Shown here piece by piece: positions 16,539-23,193 of a stretch of DNA of 31,976 bases (the stretch's first letter is position 1; the number at the start of each line of letters is the position of its first letter). Source of the DNA: Clostridiales bacterium (lineage in GTDB: Bacteria > Bacillota > Clostridia > Oscillospirales > Butyricicoccaceae); contig JAHZFK010000012.1 of assembly GCA_019421385.1 (NCBI GenBank), positions 1-31,976 on the forward strand, given 5' to 3'. The notes beneath the pieces were generated by a model that was not told where the DNA came from, did not search any database, and saw only the letters and a list, made by a program, of their open reading frames with translations. The position numbers were made by a program, and so were the translations under genes.

Positions 16539-16709
16539 ATGAATCACTCTCAATGCAATAAGGCGATCCGCTGCACCGTTTCTCAGTGCGCAAATCATTG
16601 CGACAGCGCGGAATACTGCGCGCTGGACTGCATCACGGTAGGTACGCACGAGGCAAATCCGACTGTTGACCAGTGCACTGACTGCAAGTCCTTCCAGCGC
16701 AAGTGCTGA
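16539..16709 (+). CDS. DUF1540 small cysteine-rich protein
   Basis: A 56-residue protein with eight cysteines arranged in closely spaced pairs (CTVSQCANHC, CALDC, CTDCKSFQRKC). This is the pattern of DUF1540 proteins, common in Clostridia and of unknown function but probably metal-binding. The ATG at 16539 follows AAGGAGG at 16524-16530 by 8 nt, and a strong terminator follows the stop. It forms a single-gene unit. A possible forespore-type promoter lies upstream (16481-16509), so expression during sporulation is conceivable. Confidence 0.85.
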   Translation: MNHSQCNKAIRCTVSQCANHCDSAEYCALDCITVGTHEANPTVDQCTDCKSFQRKC

Positions 16710-16719
16710 TGTGACGATG

Positions 16720-16762
16720 GACGAGGAGGAAACCGCTTAAGGCTTCCTCCTCGTCTATTTTT
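16720..16762 (+). terminator. Intrinsic terminator after DUF1540 gene
   Basis: A 12-bp perfect stem (16720-16731 with 16744-16755, GACGAGGAGGAA) with a 12-nt loop and a TATTTTT tail. Confidence 0.88.
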
Positions 16763-16778
16763 CAGCGGCAGATGCGTA

Positions 16779-16807
16779 TTGACAGATTCCTGCCAAGTGG
16801 ATATACT
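16779..16807 (+). promoter_or_regulatory. Strong vegetative promoter of the TM1266/ABC importer operon
   Basis: A perfect TTGACA (16779-16784), a 17-nt spacer and TATACT (16802-16807). Transcription would start near 16814, giving a leader of about 160 nt. Confidence 0.8.
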
Positions 16808-16812
16808 AAAAC

Positions 16813-16923
16813 TGTAGATTCCCTTTCCCGGAAGCAATGCTGACGGGCAAGCCTCTACAAAATTTATATCATCTGCTGTCAAAGATATGGTCTGCGATGA
16901 AAGAACCGGAATGAGGTCATTTT
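16813..16923 (+). promoter_or_regulatory. Structured 5-prime leader, riboswitch-like, class not recognised
   Basis: The leader begins with a closing stem, TGTAGA (16813-16818) pairing with TCTACA (16854-16859). It encloses a hairpin CCCG (16827-16830)/CGGG (16844-16847). A second stem-loop follows: CATC-T-GC (16870-16876) with GCGATG (16894-16899), one bulge. An intrinsic terminator comes directly after. Promoter, folded region and terminator before the first gene form the usual layout of a transcriptional riboswitch or attenuator. I compared it by eye with TPP, FMN, SAM, cobalamin, fluoride, THF, ZTP and preQ1 signatures and found no match. Confidence 0.5.
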
Positions 16924-16955
16924 GCGTCCTGCATCGTTTTGCAGGGCGCTTTTTT
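16924..16955 (+). terminator. Intrinsic terminator inside the leader (attenuator)
   Basis: Stem GCGTCCTGC (16924-16932) with GCAGGGCGC (16941-16949), one G-U pair, an 8-nt loop, then six T. It lies upstream of the ribosome site for the TM1266 gene, so read-through must be controlled for the operon to be expressed. Confidence 0.8.
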
Positions 16956-16973
16956 GCGAAAAGGAGAGTTTTT

Positions 16974-17210
16974 ATGGAAAAGCGCATTGCCATTTTGGGG
17001 ATCATCGTATCTGACCGGGAGGCCAGCGCGGAGGTCAACCGCCTGCTGCATGAGTACGGCGAATATATCATCGGGCGCATGGGTATCCCACGCAATGGAT
17101 GCTCTATCATCACAGTTGTGATGGAAAGCGCCAATGATACGATCAATGCGCTGTCCGGCAAGCTCGGACGTTTGAAAAACGTACAGGTCAAGTCTATGAT
17201 GGCAAAGTAA
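16974..17210 (+). CDS. TM1266-family putative regulator (iron-only hydrogenase system)
   Basis: A 78-residue ACT/NikR-C-like ferredoxin-fold protein of the TM1266 family, annotated in many anaerobes as a putative regulator of the [FeFe]-hydrogenase system. Typical segments are RIAILGIIVSDREASAEVNR, the RMGIPRNGCSIITVV core and the closing LGRLKNVQVKSMM. The ATG at 16974 follows AAGGAGAG; the same frame is open upstream but passes through the terminator hairpin. The next gene, an ABC-importer lipoprotein, starts 13 nt downstream, so this small protein may sense the imported ligand or metabolic state. No hydrogenase or maturase gene lies in the window. The family assignment is good; the biochemical role is unproven. 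Confidence 0.85.
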   Translation: MEKRIAILGIIVSDREASAEVNRLLHEYGEYIIGRMGIPRNGCSIITVVMESANDTINALSGKLGRLKNVQVKSMMAK

Positions 17211-17223
17211 GGAGTAGAAAAGT

Positions 17224-18249
17224 ATGAAACGATTTTTGGCAGGTTTATTGGCTGTGGCGGCTTCGTTCTCGCTGCTCACGGGCTGTGGTCAGCAGGGGAA
17301 TGCAGCGGATGGACAGGAACAGCAGGCGCAGCAGTCTGCTGTGGAGCCGGATTATGAAGAGGGCTTGACTACGCGTGTGGCTGCGCTCAAAGGCCCGACC
17401 GCGATGGGGCTGGTTTGTCTGATGGATGAAAATGAGGGGGAGGACGCGCATTATTCGTTCGACCTGTATACCTCGGGCGATGAGATTGTGCCGCTGATCG
17501 GCAAGGGCGAAGTGGATATCGCTCTGATTCCGACCAATCTGGCTGCAACGCTTTATCAAAAGACGGAAGGCGGTGTGCAGGTGCTAGATGTCAATGCGGG
17601 CAACGTACTGTGTGTGGTTTCGCATGATGAAGCTATCATTGATTTGAACGGGCTCAAGGGCAAGACCGTTTATATGACCGGCAAGGGCACTTCGCCGGAC
17701 TGGACGCTGCAATATCTGCTCAGCAAAGCGGGCATGAGCGAGAGCGATCTGACCATCGAGTTTAAGACTGAGGCGACCGAAGTCGTTTCCGCGCTGGCAC
17801 AGGATGCATCCACAGTCGCTATTTTGCCGCAGCCGTTTGCAACCGTGGCAATGATGCAGGATCAGGAGCTTTCGATGAACTTCCCGCTGGAAAGCGTATG
17901 GAAGCAATACAGCCCAGATGGCAGCGGCATTGCGACCGGCGTGACCGTGGTGCGCACGGAGTTTGCCAAGGAGCATCCGGCAGCGGTGGCGCAGTTCGTG
18001 CAGGATCATCAGGCATCGGTCGAGGCGGCGGAGAACAATCCGGCGGATGCAGCGGCGCTGATCGAGGAATATGGCATTGTCAAGGCGGCGGTTGCGCAGC
18101 AGGTGATTGAGCACTTCAATCCCATGGTGGCAACGACTGGCGAGCAGATGAAAACATGGGTTTCCGGTTATCTGGAAATGCTGTATGAGGTGGCGCCGGA
18201 TGCTGTGGGAGGAAAACTGCCGGATGAAGGCTTCTACTATCTGGGATAA
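17224..18249 (+). CDS. ABC importer substrate-binding lipoprotein (SsuA/ThiY-like)
   Basis: A 341-residue extracytoplasmic solute receptor. The signal sequence (about 1-20) ends in the lipobox LLTGC, so Cys21 should be lipidated and anchor the protein to the outer face of the membrane. The mature part has the two-lobed NMT1/THI5-like fold: IGKGEVDIALIPTNLAATLY, LKGKTVYMTGKGTSPDW and STVAILPQPFATVAM are typical hinge and ligand segments. Homologous receptors bind sulfonates, nitrate, or thiamine pyrimidine precursors; the ligand here is not deducible. AAGGAG precedes the ATG. The 3-prime end overlaps the permease gene by 26 nt, and the leader upstream may control the operon by ligand sensing. 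Confidence 0.88.
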   Translation: MKRFLAGLLAVAASFSLLTGCGQQGNAADGQEQQAQQSAVEPDYEEGLTTRVAALKGPTAMGLVCLMDENEGEDAHYSFDLYTSGDEIVPLIGKGEVDIALIPTNLAATLYQKTEGGVQVLDVNAGNVLCVVSHDEAIIDLNGLKGKTVYMTGKGTSPDWTLQYLLSKAGMSESDLTIEFKTEATEVVSALAQDASTVAILPQPFATVAMMQDQELSMNFPLESVWKQYSPDGSGIATGVTVVRTEFAKEHPAAVAQFVQDHQASVEAAENNPADAAALIEEYGIVKAAVAQQVIEHFNPMVATTGEQMKTWVSGYLEMLYEVAPDAVGGKLPDEGFYYLG

Positions 18250-18991
18250 ACGCTGGCGGCGCTGGCTCGCAGCGACGATATTTTGGCTGGGGGTATGGCA
18301 GGCGGTTTCGCTTGCCTTGCCCAAGCTGTTGTTTGCAGGCCCTGCACAAACTGTGCAGAGCCTGTTTTCCATGATCGGGACTGCGGATTTCTGGCTTTCG
18401 ATTGCCCACTCCCTCGGGAAAATTGCGGGCGGCTTTGCACTGGCTTTTGGATTGGGCTGTCTGCTTGCGGTTCTGGCGTACCGAGCCGCGATTGCGCGTG
18501 TGCTGCTGGAGCCTGCAGTGCAGATTATGAAAAGCGTACCGGTGGCCTGTTTTGTTGTGGTGGCGCTGATTTGGGTGCGGTCGGCATGGATTTCAGTGTT
18601 GACGGCGTTTTTCGTCGTGTTCCCCGTCGTGTACATCAATTTGCAGCAGGGATTGGCTGGTGTGGACGAAAAAATGATGGAAATGGCGCATGTCTTTCGT
18701 TTGTCAGGTGGAAAGCGGCTTCGCGCGGTATATCTGCCTGCTGTGGTGCCGTATGTGCTCAGCGCATGCCGTATGTCGGTTGGCATGGCGCTCAAGGCTG
18801 GCATTGCGGGCGAGATCATCGGCCTGCCGCGCTGGTCGATCGGGGAGCAACTCTATCTGTCTAAGCTCTATCTCAACACAGCCGACCTGTTTGCTTGGTC
18901 GCTGACCATCATCGTGCTCAGCCTGCTGCTGGAGAAGCTGTTGGTGCGCGCTGCCGCGGCTTTGCAGAAGAAATGGGGTGCCGCTTCATGA
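18224..18991 (+). CDS. ABC importer permease (BPD_transp_1, SsuC/ThiX-like)
   Basis: A 255-residue inner-membrane permease with about six helices. The EAA loop that docks the ATPase is visible around residues 150-185 (MMEMAHVFRLSGGKRLRAVY, containing the conserved Gly). The AGIAGEIIGLPRWSIGEQLY segment is characteristic of the nitrate/sulfonate/thiamine-precursor permease group. The ATG at 18224 follows GGGAGG at 18207-18212; this lies inside the receptor gene, and the overlap implies translational coupling. The stop overlaps the start of the ATPase gene (ATGA). Confidence 0.9.
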   Translation: MKASTIWDKRWRRWLAATIFWLGVWQAVSLALPKLLFAGPAQTVQSLFSMIGTADFWLSIAHSLGKIAGGFALAFGLGCLLAVLAYRAAIARVLLEPAVQIMKSVPVACFVVVALIWVRSAWISVLTAFFVVFPVVYINLQQGLAGVDEKMMEMAHVFRLSGGKRLRAVYLPAVVPYVLSACRMSVGMALKAGIAGEIIGLPRWSIGEQLYLSKLYLNTADLFAWSLTIIVLSLLLEKLLVRAAAALQKKWGAAS

Positions 18992-19551
18992 TCGAATTTC
19001 GTGGGGTAAGCAAATCATTTGACGGAAAACAGGTATTGCGTGATCTTGATTGGCGCATCGCGCCGGGCGAACAGTGGCAGGTGTGCGGCGCATCCGGCAT
19101 CGGCAAAACCACACTGCTGCGGCTGTTGATGGGCTTGGAAAAACCGGACGCGGGCAGTATTACAGGAAGGGAAGAACTGCGGTTTTTGCCGGTATTTCAG
19201 GAAGATCGCTTGGTCGAGCATTGGAGTGCAGTCGGGAATGTGTCGCTGGTGTGCGCGGATGCTGCGCGCGTGCGCACGATTTTGTGCGCGCTGCTGCCTG
19301 AGGACGCAGTTGACCAGCCGATACGGACGCTGTCCGGCGGTATGCGTCGGCGCGTCGCGCTGGCACGCGCATTGGCCGCCGAGGGTGATGTGCTGGTATT
19401 GGATGAGCCGTTCGCGGGTTTGGATACGGAAACCGAACGGCGAGCGGCGGAGGTGATTGCCGCGTATCGAGCGGGAAGAACGCTGGTTTTGGTGTCGCAC
19501 AGCAGCGAGGCGCAGCTGCGGGATTTTCGCACATTATCCCTGACTGAATAA
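18988..19551 (+). CDS. ABC importer ATPase
   Basis: A 187-residue nucleotide-binding subunit, shorter than the usual 240-260 residues because the region between Walker A and the signature is compact and the C-terminal end is clipped. All motifs are present: Walker A GASGIGKTT (about 34-42), Q-loop region PVFQEDRLV, signature LSGGMRRRVALARAL, Walker B DVLVLDEPFAGLD and switch His in LVSHSSE. It should energise the adjacent permease. The ATG at 18988 overlaps the permease stop; an earlier in-frame start lies inside the permease gene and would add non-family residues. A short GC-rich hairpin follows. Confidence 0.92.
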   Translation: MIEFRGVSKSFDGKQVLRDLDWRIAPGEQWQVCGASGIGKTTLLRLLMGLEKPDAGSITGREELRFLPVFQEDRLVEHWSAVGNVSLVCADAARVRTILCALLPEDAVDQPIRTLSGGMRRRVALARALAAEGDVLVLDEPFAGLDTETERRAAEVIAAYRAGRTLVLVSHSSEAQLRDFRTLSLTE

Positions 19552-19553
19552 AC

Positions 19554-19579
19554 AAGGCCGCCCCGTATGGGGTGGCTTT
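19554..19579 (+). terminator. Probable terminator of the ABC importer operon
   Basis: An 11-bp stem (19554-19564 with 19569-19579, two G-U pairs) and a 4-nt loop right after the ATPase stop. The tail is not T-rich, so its efficiency is uncertain. Confidence 0.5.
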
Positions 19580-19590
19580 GCTGCATATGG

Positions 19591-19620
19591 TTGCCAAAAA
19601 AGGACAAAGTATGATAAGAT
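19591..19620 (+). promoter_or_regulatory. Putative promoter of the methyltransferase gene
   Basis: TTGCCA (19591-19596), 18 nt, then TAAGAT (19615-19620), about 27 nt before the start codon. Confidence 0.45.
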
Positions 19621-19646
19621 AGTCTGCGTAAAGGTTGTGATATAAC

Positions 19647-20849
19647 ATGCAAAAGGGAGAAGCGGCAAAACTGAAGCTGCTGCTCAGTGGCATTTCGGCC
19701 CGACTGACCAAAAACCGGGATTTCTTTATGCAGGCGGTTGGCGTGTTTACTTCGGGAAAGAAAAAATTTCAAGCAAAACTGACCCGCGACGGAGAAGATT
19801 ACCGGCTGCGCTTTCAGGGTGCGGAACGCACCATGGATGCCGACGGCTTCTGCGCGTTTTTTGCCGAGCAGGCAGAAAAATTCGATGAAGCGGTGCTGAC
19901 TTATACCGAGCGCGGCTCGGTGGTGACGCTTTCGGTCACGCCGCGTGGCGTACAGATGAAGCAGGCCGAGCGCGAGGCGACTGCGGAGGAGAAAGCGGCT
20001 GCCGCCAATCCGTTGCTCGACCCGGGACGGCAGTATCTCATTCGTGTCGACCGCGCGGCGGCGCTGCTGCGCGAGATCGGCATTCTAACCGCAGACGGCA
20101 AGCTGAAAAACGATATGATCCGCAAATACAATCAGATCGATCACTATGTAGAGTTGGTCGCGCCCATGTTTGAGCAGGACGACAGCGAGGAGATTGTGCT
20201 GCTGGATTGCGCCTGCGGCAAATCCTACCTCAGCTTTGTCATGAATTATTATCTGCATGAGGTATTGCGCCGCCGCTGCCGCGTGATCGGTGTGGATATC
20301 AACGAACATGTCATTGACGAGAGCCGTGCGATGGCAAAGCGGCTGGGATATCATAACATGGTGTTCCAGTGCGCCGATCTGCGGACTTATCAGCCGCCCA
20401 AGGGCGTGACGGCGGTGATTTCGCTCCATGCCTGCGACATTGCGACCGATCTGGCGCTGGCAACAGCCATCCGCGCCCGCGCGAAGTATATCGCGTGTGT
20501 GCCCTGCTGCCACAAGGAACTGCTCGACCAGTACACGCTGCCGGGACTCGAGCCGCTGACCAAGTTCGGTGTGTTCAAGGCACGGTTCAACGACGTGTTG
20601 ACCGATAGCATGCGTGCGCTTAAGCTGGAAGCCGAGGGATATAAGGTATCGGTGGTGGAATATATTTCACCGCTTGACACGCCGAAAAATCTGCTCATCC
20701 GTGCGGTGCGCACCGGACATGACAACCCGCGTGCCCGCAAGGAATACGACGCGGTGCGGCAGGTAGTCGGAACGACCTCCGAGCTTGACCGGCGTTGCGC
20801 AGAAATGGAGAATGAGTTCTTTATAACGGACGATGATCTGATTTTGTAA
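19647..20849 (+). CDS. Class I SAM-dependent methyltransferase, METTL25/Trm13-like
   Basis: A 400-residue cytoplasmic protein. Residues 1-125 form an N-terminal domain that may contact substrate. The C-terminal Rossmann methyltransferase domain begins near 180 with motif I LLDCACGKSYLSFVMNYYL, then VIGVDINEHVIDES (acidic ribose-binding strand end), AVISLHACDIATDLAL (motif IV region) and CVPCCHKEL. The His-Ala-Cys and Cys-Cys-His signatures recall METTL25 and the Trm13 tRNA ribose methyltransferase family, so an RNA substrate is plausible but not shown. The ATG at 19647 has only a weak AAAGG upstream. It is monocistronic by layout, with its own promoter candidate. Confidence 0.82.
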   Translation: MQKGEAAKLKLLLSGISARLTKNRDFFMQAVGVFTSGKKKFQAKLTRDGEDYRLRFQGAERTMDADGFCAFFAEQAEKFDEAVLTYTERGSVVTLSVTPRGVQMKQAEREATAEEKAAAANPLLDPGRQYLIRVDRAAALLREIGILTADGKLKNDMIRKYNQIDHYVELVAPMFEQDDSEEIVLLDCACGKSYLSFVMNYYLHEVLRRRCRVIGVDINEHVIDESRAMAKRLGYHNMVFQCADLRTYQPPKGVTAVISLHACDIATDLALATAIRARAKYIACVPCCHKELLDQYTLPGLEPLTKFGVFKARFNDVLTDSMRALKLEAEGYKVSVVEYISPLDTPKNLLIRAVRTGHDNPRARKEYDAVRQVVGTTSELDRRCAEMENEFFITDDDLIL

Positions 20850-20915
20850 CACCAAGATTGCCTCTGAATAGACTGGTAATGAAGTCTCTTCAATCAATAT
20901 TTGGAGGTAATCTAC

Positions 20916-21233
20916 ATGGCTGAAAAAGTCTGCTGCCCCGGCCCGATCTGCGGCGGCAATAACAATAACGGTACTGCCGGCGGTTTCCGCGAGGCGGTCT
21001 GCGTTCACACCAAAAAGGTTTACGACTCTTGCCGCAGCAAGGAGTGCTTGCGCGATATTCGGGTGTATCTGTGCCGCGATGCACAGGAGCTGCTCAACGC
21101 CGGTGGCATCGCTTCGGTCAAGCCGCGTGCAGCTGAACTGCTGTGCGTGAAGATCGACGTGGAACACGTTCAGTTTAAGCGCGGCTTGCGAGGTTACAAC
21201 ATCGGGACAGGCGAAGATGGCAGCAACGGATAA
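20916..21233 (+). pseudogene. Conserved clostridial protein, 3-prime truncated at a recombinase insertion
   Basis: The frame encodes 105 residues from ATG 20916, with GGAGG at 20903-20907. The first 90 or so look like the N-terminus of a conserved hypothetical clostridial protein: a Cys/Asn/Gly-rich start, then FREAVCVHTKKVYDSCRSKE, LRVYLCRDAQ-type residues and AELLCVKIDVEHVQFKRG. From memory, homologues are about twice this length and continue after the FxRG segment with a Tyr/Val-rich strand. Here the frame instead runs about 15 unrelated residues (LRGYNIGTGEDGSNG) into the recombinase 3-prime end, overlapping it tail to tail by 40 nt. The break falls near 21183. The downstream half is nowhere in the window. 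The function is unknown; the truncation is inferred. Confidence 0.65.
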
Positions 21234-22771
21234 ATGCGCAAGTGTAGGTTGCCGGGGTGGTTTGCGGTGACGCGTTCTGTTTTGGTGTACACAATTTTTT
21301 CAATTACGGTTTTGAGCAGGCGGTTTTGTTCGCGGGCGTTTGCGGCTTGACCATAGGCGTCGAGTACATGCTGCAAGCGCAGTGCAAAGGCGCGGCGATG
21401 TGCAGCGGCGTGCTCCAGTTGCTCCAGTTCAGCTTGTATATCGCCTTGCTGATGAAGGAGCGAGGTGCGCTCGGCATCGAGCGCATTTTTGCGTTCAAGG
21501 TATAGCGTAGGAGTATAGACCCCGGTTTCGACCAACTCGAACGCACGGTGCATGCGCGTGTCCAGCTCGTTGAGACGTTTTTCCAGCAGCTGAAGCGAAG
21601 CGCGTAAGGGTGCGGTTTCGTCTTGCTGTGGAAAGGGATTGCCGTTGAATGTATAGGCAGATAGCCAGACGCGCAGCGTGTCGAGCACCATGCGTTCGAT
21701 TTCGTCATACCGATGCGAAATGGTTGGGCAGGCCGAGCGGGAGATGCAGAAAATCAGCGGCTCGCGCGGGACGGTCTGCCGGTTGGAGATACAGTTGCGC
21801 TGCATCTTACGCCCGCATGCGCCGCAGACAATCAGGCCGGTGAAGGCGTTTTTCTGTCCCTTTCCGGATGGGACCGGGGGCGCGGGATGACTTGCAAGGA
21901 TTTCCTGCGCGCGGTGCCAGTCCTCGCGGGAAACAAGGGCTTCGTGCCGTCCCTCGTATAGTTGCACATCTTTGGCGGTCAGGCGAACGACTTTGAGGCG
22001 GCCGTCCACCACTTCTTTGCGGGTCGGGCGGCGGGTGCTGGTGGTGTAGCCTGCATAGTGTGGATTGTGCAGCAGGAGGGACACACGGCGGTCAGTCCAC
22101 TGATTGCGCGCACCGGGCGGCGGGGGCATCAGCCGGTTGAGCCGCTTTTTGATTTGCGAGATGCACACATCCTCCTGTACAAACCAGTGAAATATGTTTT
22201 GTACGATCGGTGCGGTTTGTGGGTCGGGCTCAAGTGAACCGCCTTTTTCTCCCTTGAGTTTGATTTTGCGGTAGCCGAAAGGCGGCTGTCCGGCAGTGTA
22301 CTTGCCCTCACGCCGCGCGGCTTGCACGCCGGCGTTCAAACGGCGTCGGATGGTTTTATATTCGCGGCGGGACATGAAAAGCCCGAATTCAAAATACTCT
22401 TCGTCGTATTCGTTGTTGGGGTCGAAGGTTTTGAATGGTGTGATGATGCGTGTTTCCGAGTATTTGAAGGCGCGCGCGACAATACCTTGGTCGATGCTGT
22501 CGCCGCGCGCCAGACGTTCGATCTCCATCACAATCACGCCACACCATTGTCCTGCTTCCACTTCTTGCAGCAGCCGCTGCATCTGCGGACGCGCGGCGAT
22601 GGTATCGCCTGAGACGACTTCTTCATAAATCGCCCCGATGGGCAGGCTGCGCGCTTCGGCCAGCTCGGTGAGCGTGCGGCGGTGGCGGGCGAGCGTGTCG
22701 CCTTCGCCGCGTGCTTCCGCTTCCAGATCCTGACGGGATTTGCGCAGATAGATACAGTATTGGGTGGGCAT
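21194..22771 (-). CDS. Large serine recombinase
   Basis: A 525-residue site-specific recombinase of the large serine integrase group (SpoIVCA/CcrB/phage-integrase type). The N-terminal resolvase domain (about 1-145) has the nucleophile in YLRKSRQD (Ser12) and the EIERLARGD catalytic segment. The recombinase domain (about 160-270) contains PPFGYRK and HNPHYAGY. A zinc ribbon follows (about 315-350: CGACGRK, then CISRSAC), and then a coiled coil (about 375-455). The minus-strand ATG at 22771 is chosen because AAGGAG precedes it by 8 nt; an in-frame GTG lies three codons upstream. All domains look intact, so it is probably active. Its 3-prime end abuts the broken gene at 20916-21233, as expected for an integrase next to its attachment site. 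Confidence 0.93.
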   Translation of the reverse strand: MPTQYCIYLRKSRQDLEAEARGEGDTLARHRRTLTELAEARSLPIGAIYEEVVSGDTIAARPQMQRLLQEVEAGQWCGVIVMEIERLARGDSIDQGIVARAFKYSETRIITPFKTFDPNNEYDEEYFEFGLFMSRREYKTIRRRLNAGVQAARREGKYTAGQPPFGYRKIKLKGEKGGSLEPDPQTAPIVQNIFHWFVQEDVCISQIKKRLNRLMPPPPGARNQWTDRRVSLLLHNPHYAGYTTSTRRPTRKEVVDGRLKVVRLTAKDVQLYEGRHEALVSREDWHRAQEILASHPAPPVPSGKGQKNAFTGLIVCGACGRKMQRNCISNRQTVPREPLIFCISRSACPTISHRYDEIERMVLDTLRVWLSAYTFNGNPFPQQDETAPLRASLQLLEKRLNELDTRMHRAFELVETGVYTPTLYLERKNALDAERTSLLHQQGDIQAELEQLEHAAAHRRAFALRLQHVLDAYGQAANAREQNRLLKTVIEKIVYTKTERVTANHPGNLHLRIYPLLPSSPVPML

Positions 22772-22880
22772 GGGATCCACTCCTTCCGATGGTGTATTAA
22801 CATCCTATCAATGGTGCGTACGAAAAATGACATGCCGAAGCAAGGCGGGCGCATAGGATACGGCGAAGGAGGCGGTCTGT

Positions 22881-23051
22881 ATGGCTGTTGCTGCAACGTA
22901 TCACTATGCGCATGGTACGGTTTCTGTTTGTGATGATGCTTATCGTGAAGTTTCGATGGAGGAACTTAAGTGCCGCGAAGAGCATATGTGGCGTGTGGCA
23001 TATGAGATTGCGCTGGGGGCGAAAACAATTCGGCAGGAAACGGAAAAATAA
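22881..23051 (+). CDS. Small unknown protein divergent from the recombinase
   Basis: A 56-residue frame with AAGGAGG at 22877-adjacent spacing (GAAGGAGGCGGTCTGT before ATG 22881). The product begins MAVAATYHYAHG and ends in a charged amphipathic helix (EELKCREEHMWRVAYEIALG). It has no signal peptide or membrane helix. It starts about 110 nt from the recombinase start on the opposite strand, so the two may share a control region; a directionality or accessory role is possible but only a guess. I do not recognise the family. Confidence 0.5.
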   Translation: MAVAATYHYAHGTVSVCDDAYREVSMEELKCREEHMWRVAYEIALGAKTIRQETEK

Positions 23052-23126
23052 ACAGGAGTTGGAAATGTTTTTCGGTGCGCCAAAATCCGTCAAATTGCGG
23101 TGATTCTTTTTGTTCAGTTTTTTCTC

Positions 23127-23155
23127 TTTTCACACAACATGTGGTGTGCTATAAT
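23127..23155 (+). promoter_or_regulatory. nrdD promoter with NrdR-box-like operator
   Basis: A perfect -10 TATAAT (23150-23155) and a weak -35 TTTTCA (23127-23132), 17 nt apart. Between them lies the 16-bp near-palindrome ACACAACATGTGGTGT (23132-23147), close to the NrdR box consensus (ACAC-A-TATATA-GTGT type) and positioned to block RNA polymerase. A clear second box was not found. NrdR represses ribonucleotide reductase genes when dATP is high; the match fits the gene downstream. Confidence 0.68.
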
Positions 23156-23193
23156 GAAAACCTACACCAAATAGCATGAGTGAGGAAATGATA

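Larger units (their letters stand above)
21183..23051. mobile_element. Recombinase-carrying insertion (right limit uncertain)
   Basis: The left junction is placed near 21183, where the sequence of the interrupted gene stops resembling its family. The visible content is the serine recombinase and a divergent small gene. The right end is not defined: no second half of the target gene and no clear direct repeat were found, so the element could be much longer, or its right end may have been lost. 23051 is simply the end of the last gene I would assign to it. Confidence 0.4.

Noticed and set aside
16813..16923. TPP riboswitch before the ThiY-like importer
   Set aside because: A GCTGA string is present, but the conserved CTGAGA and the GAACCTGAT/TAATGCC parts of the TPP aptamer are missing.
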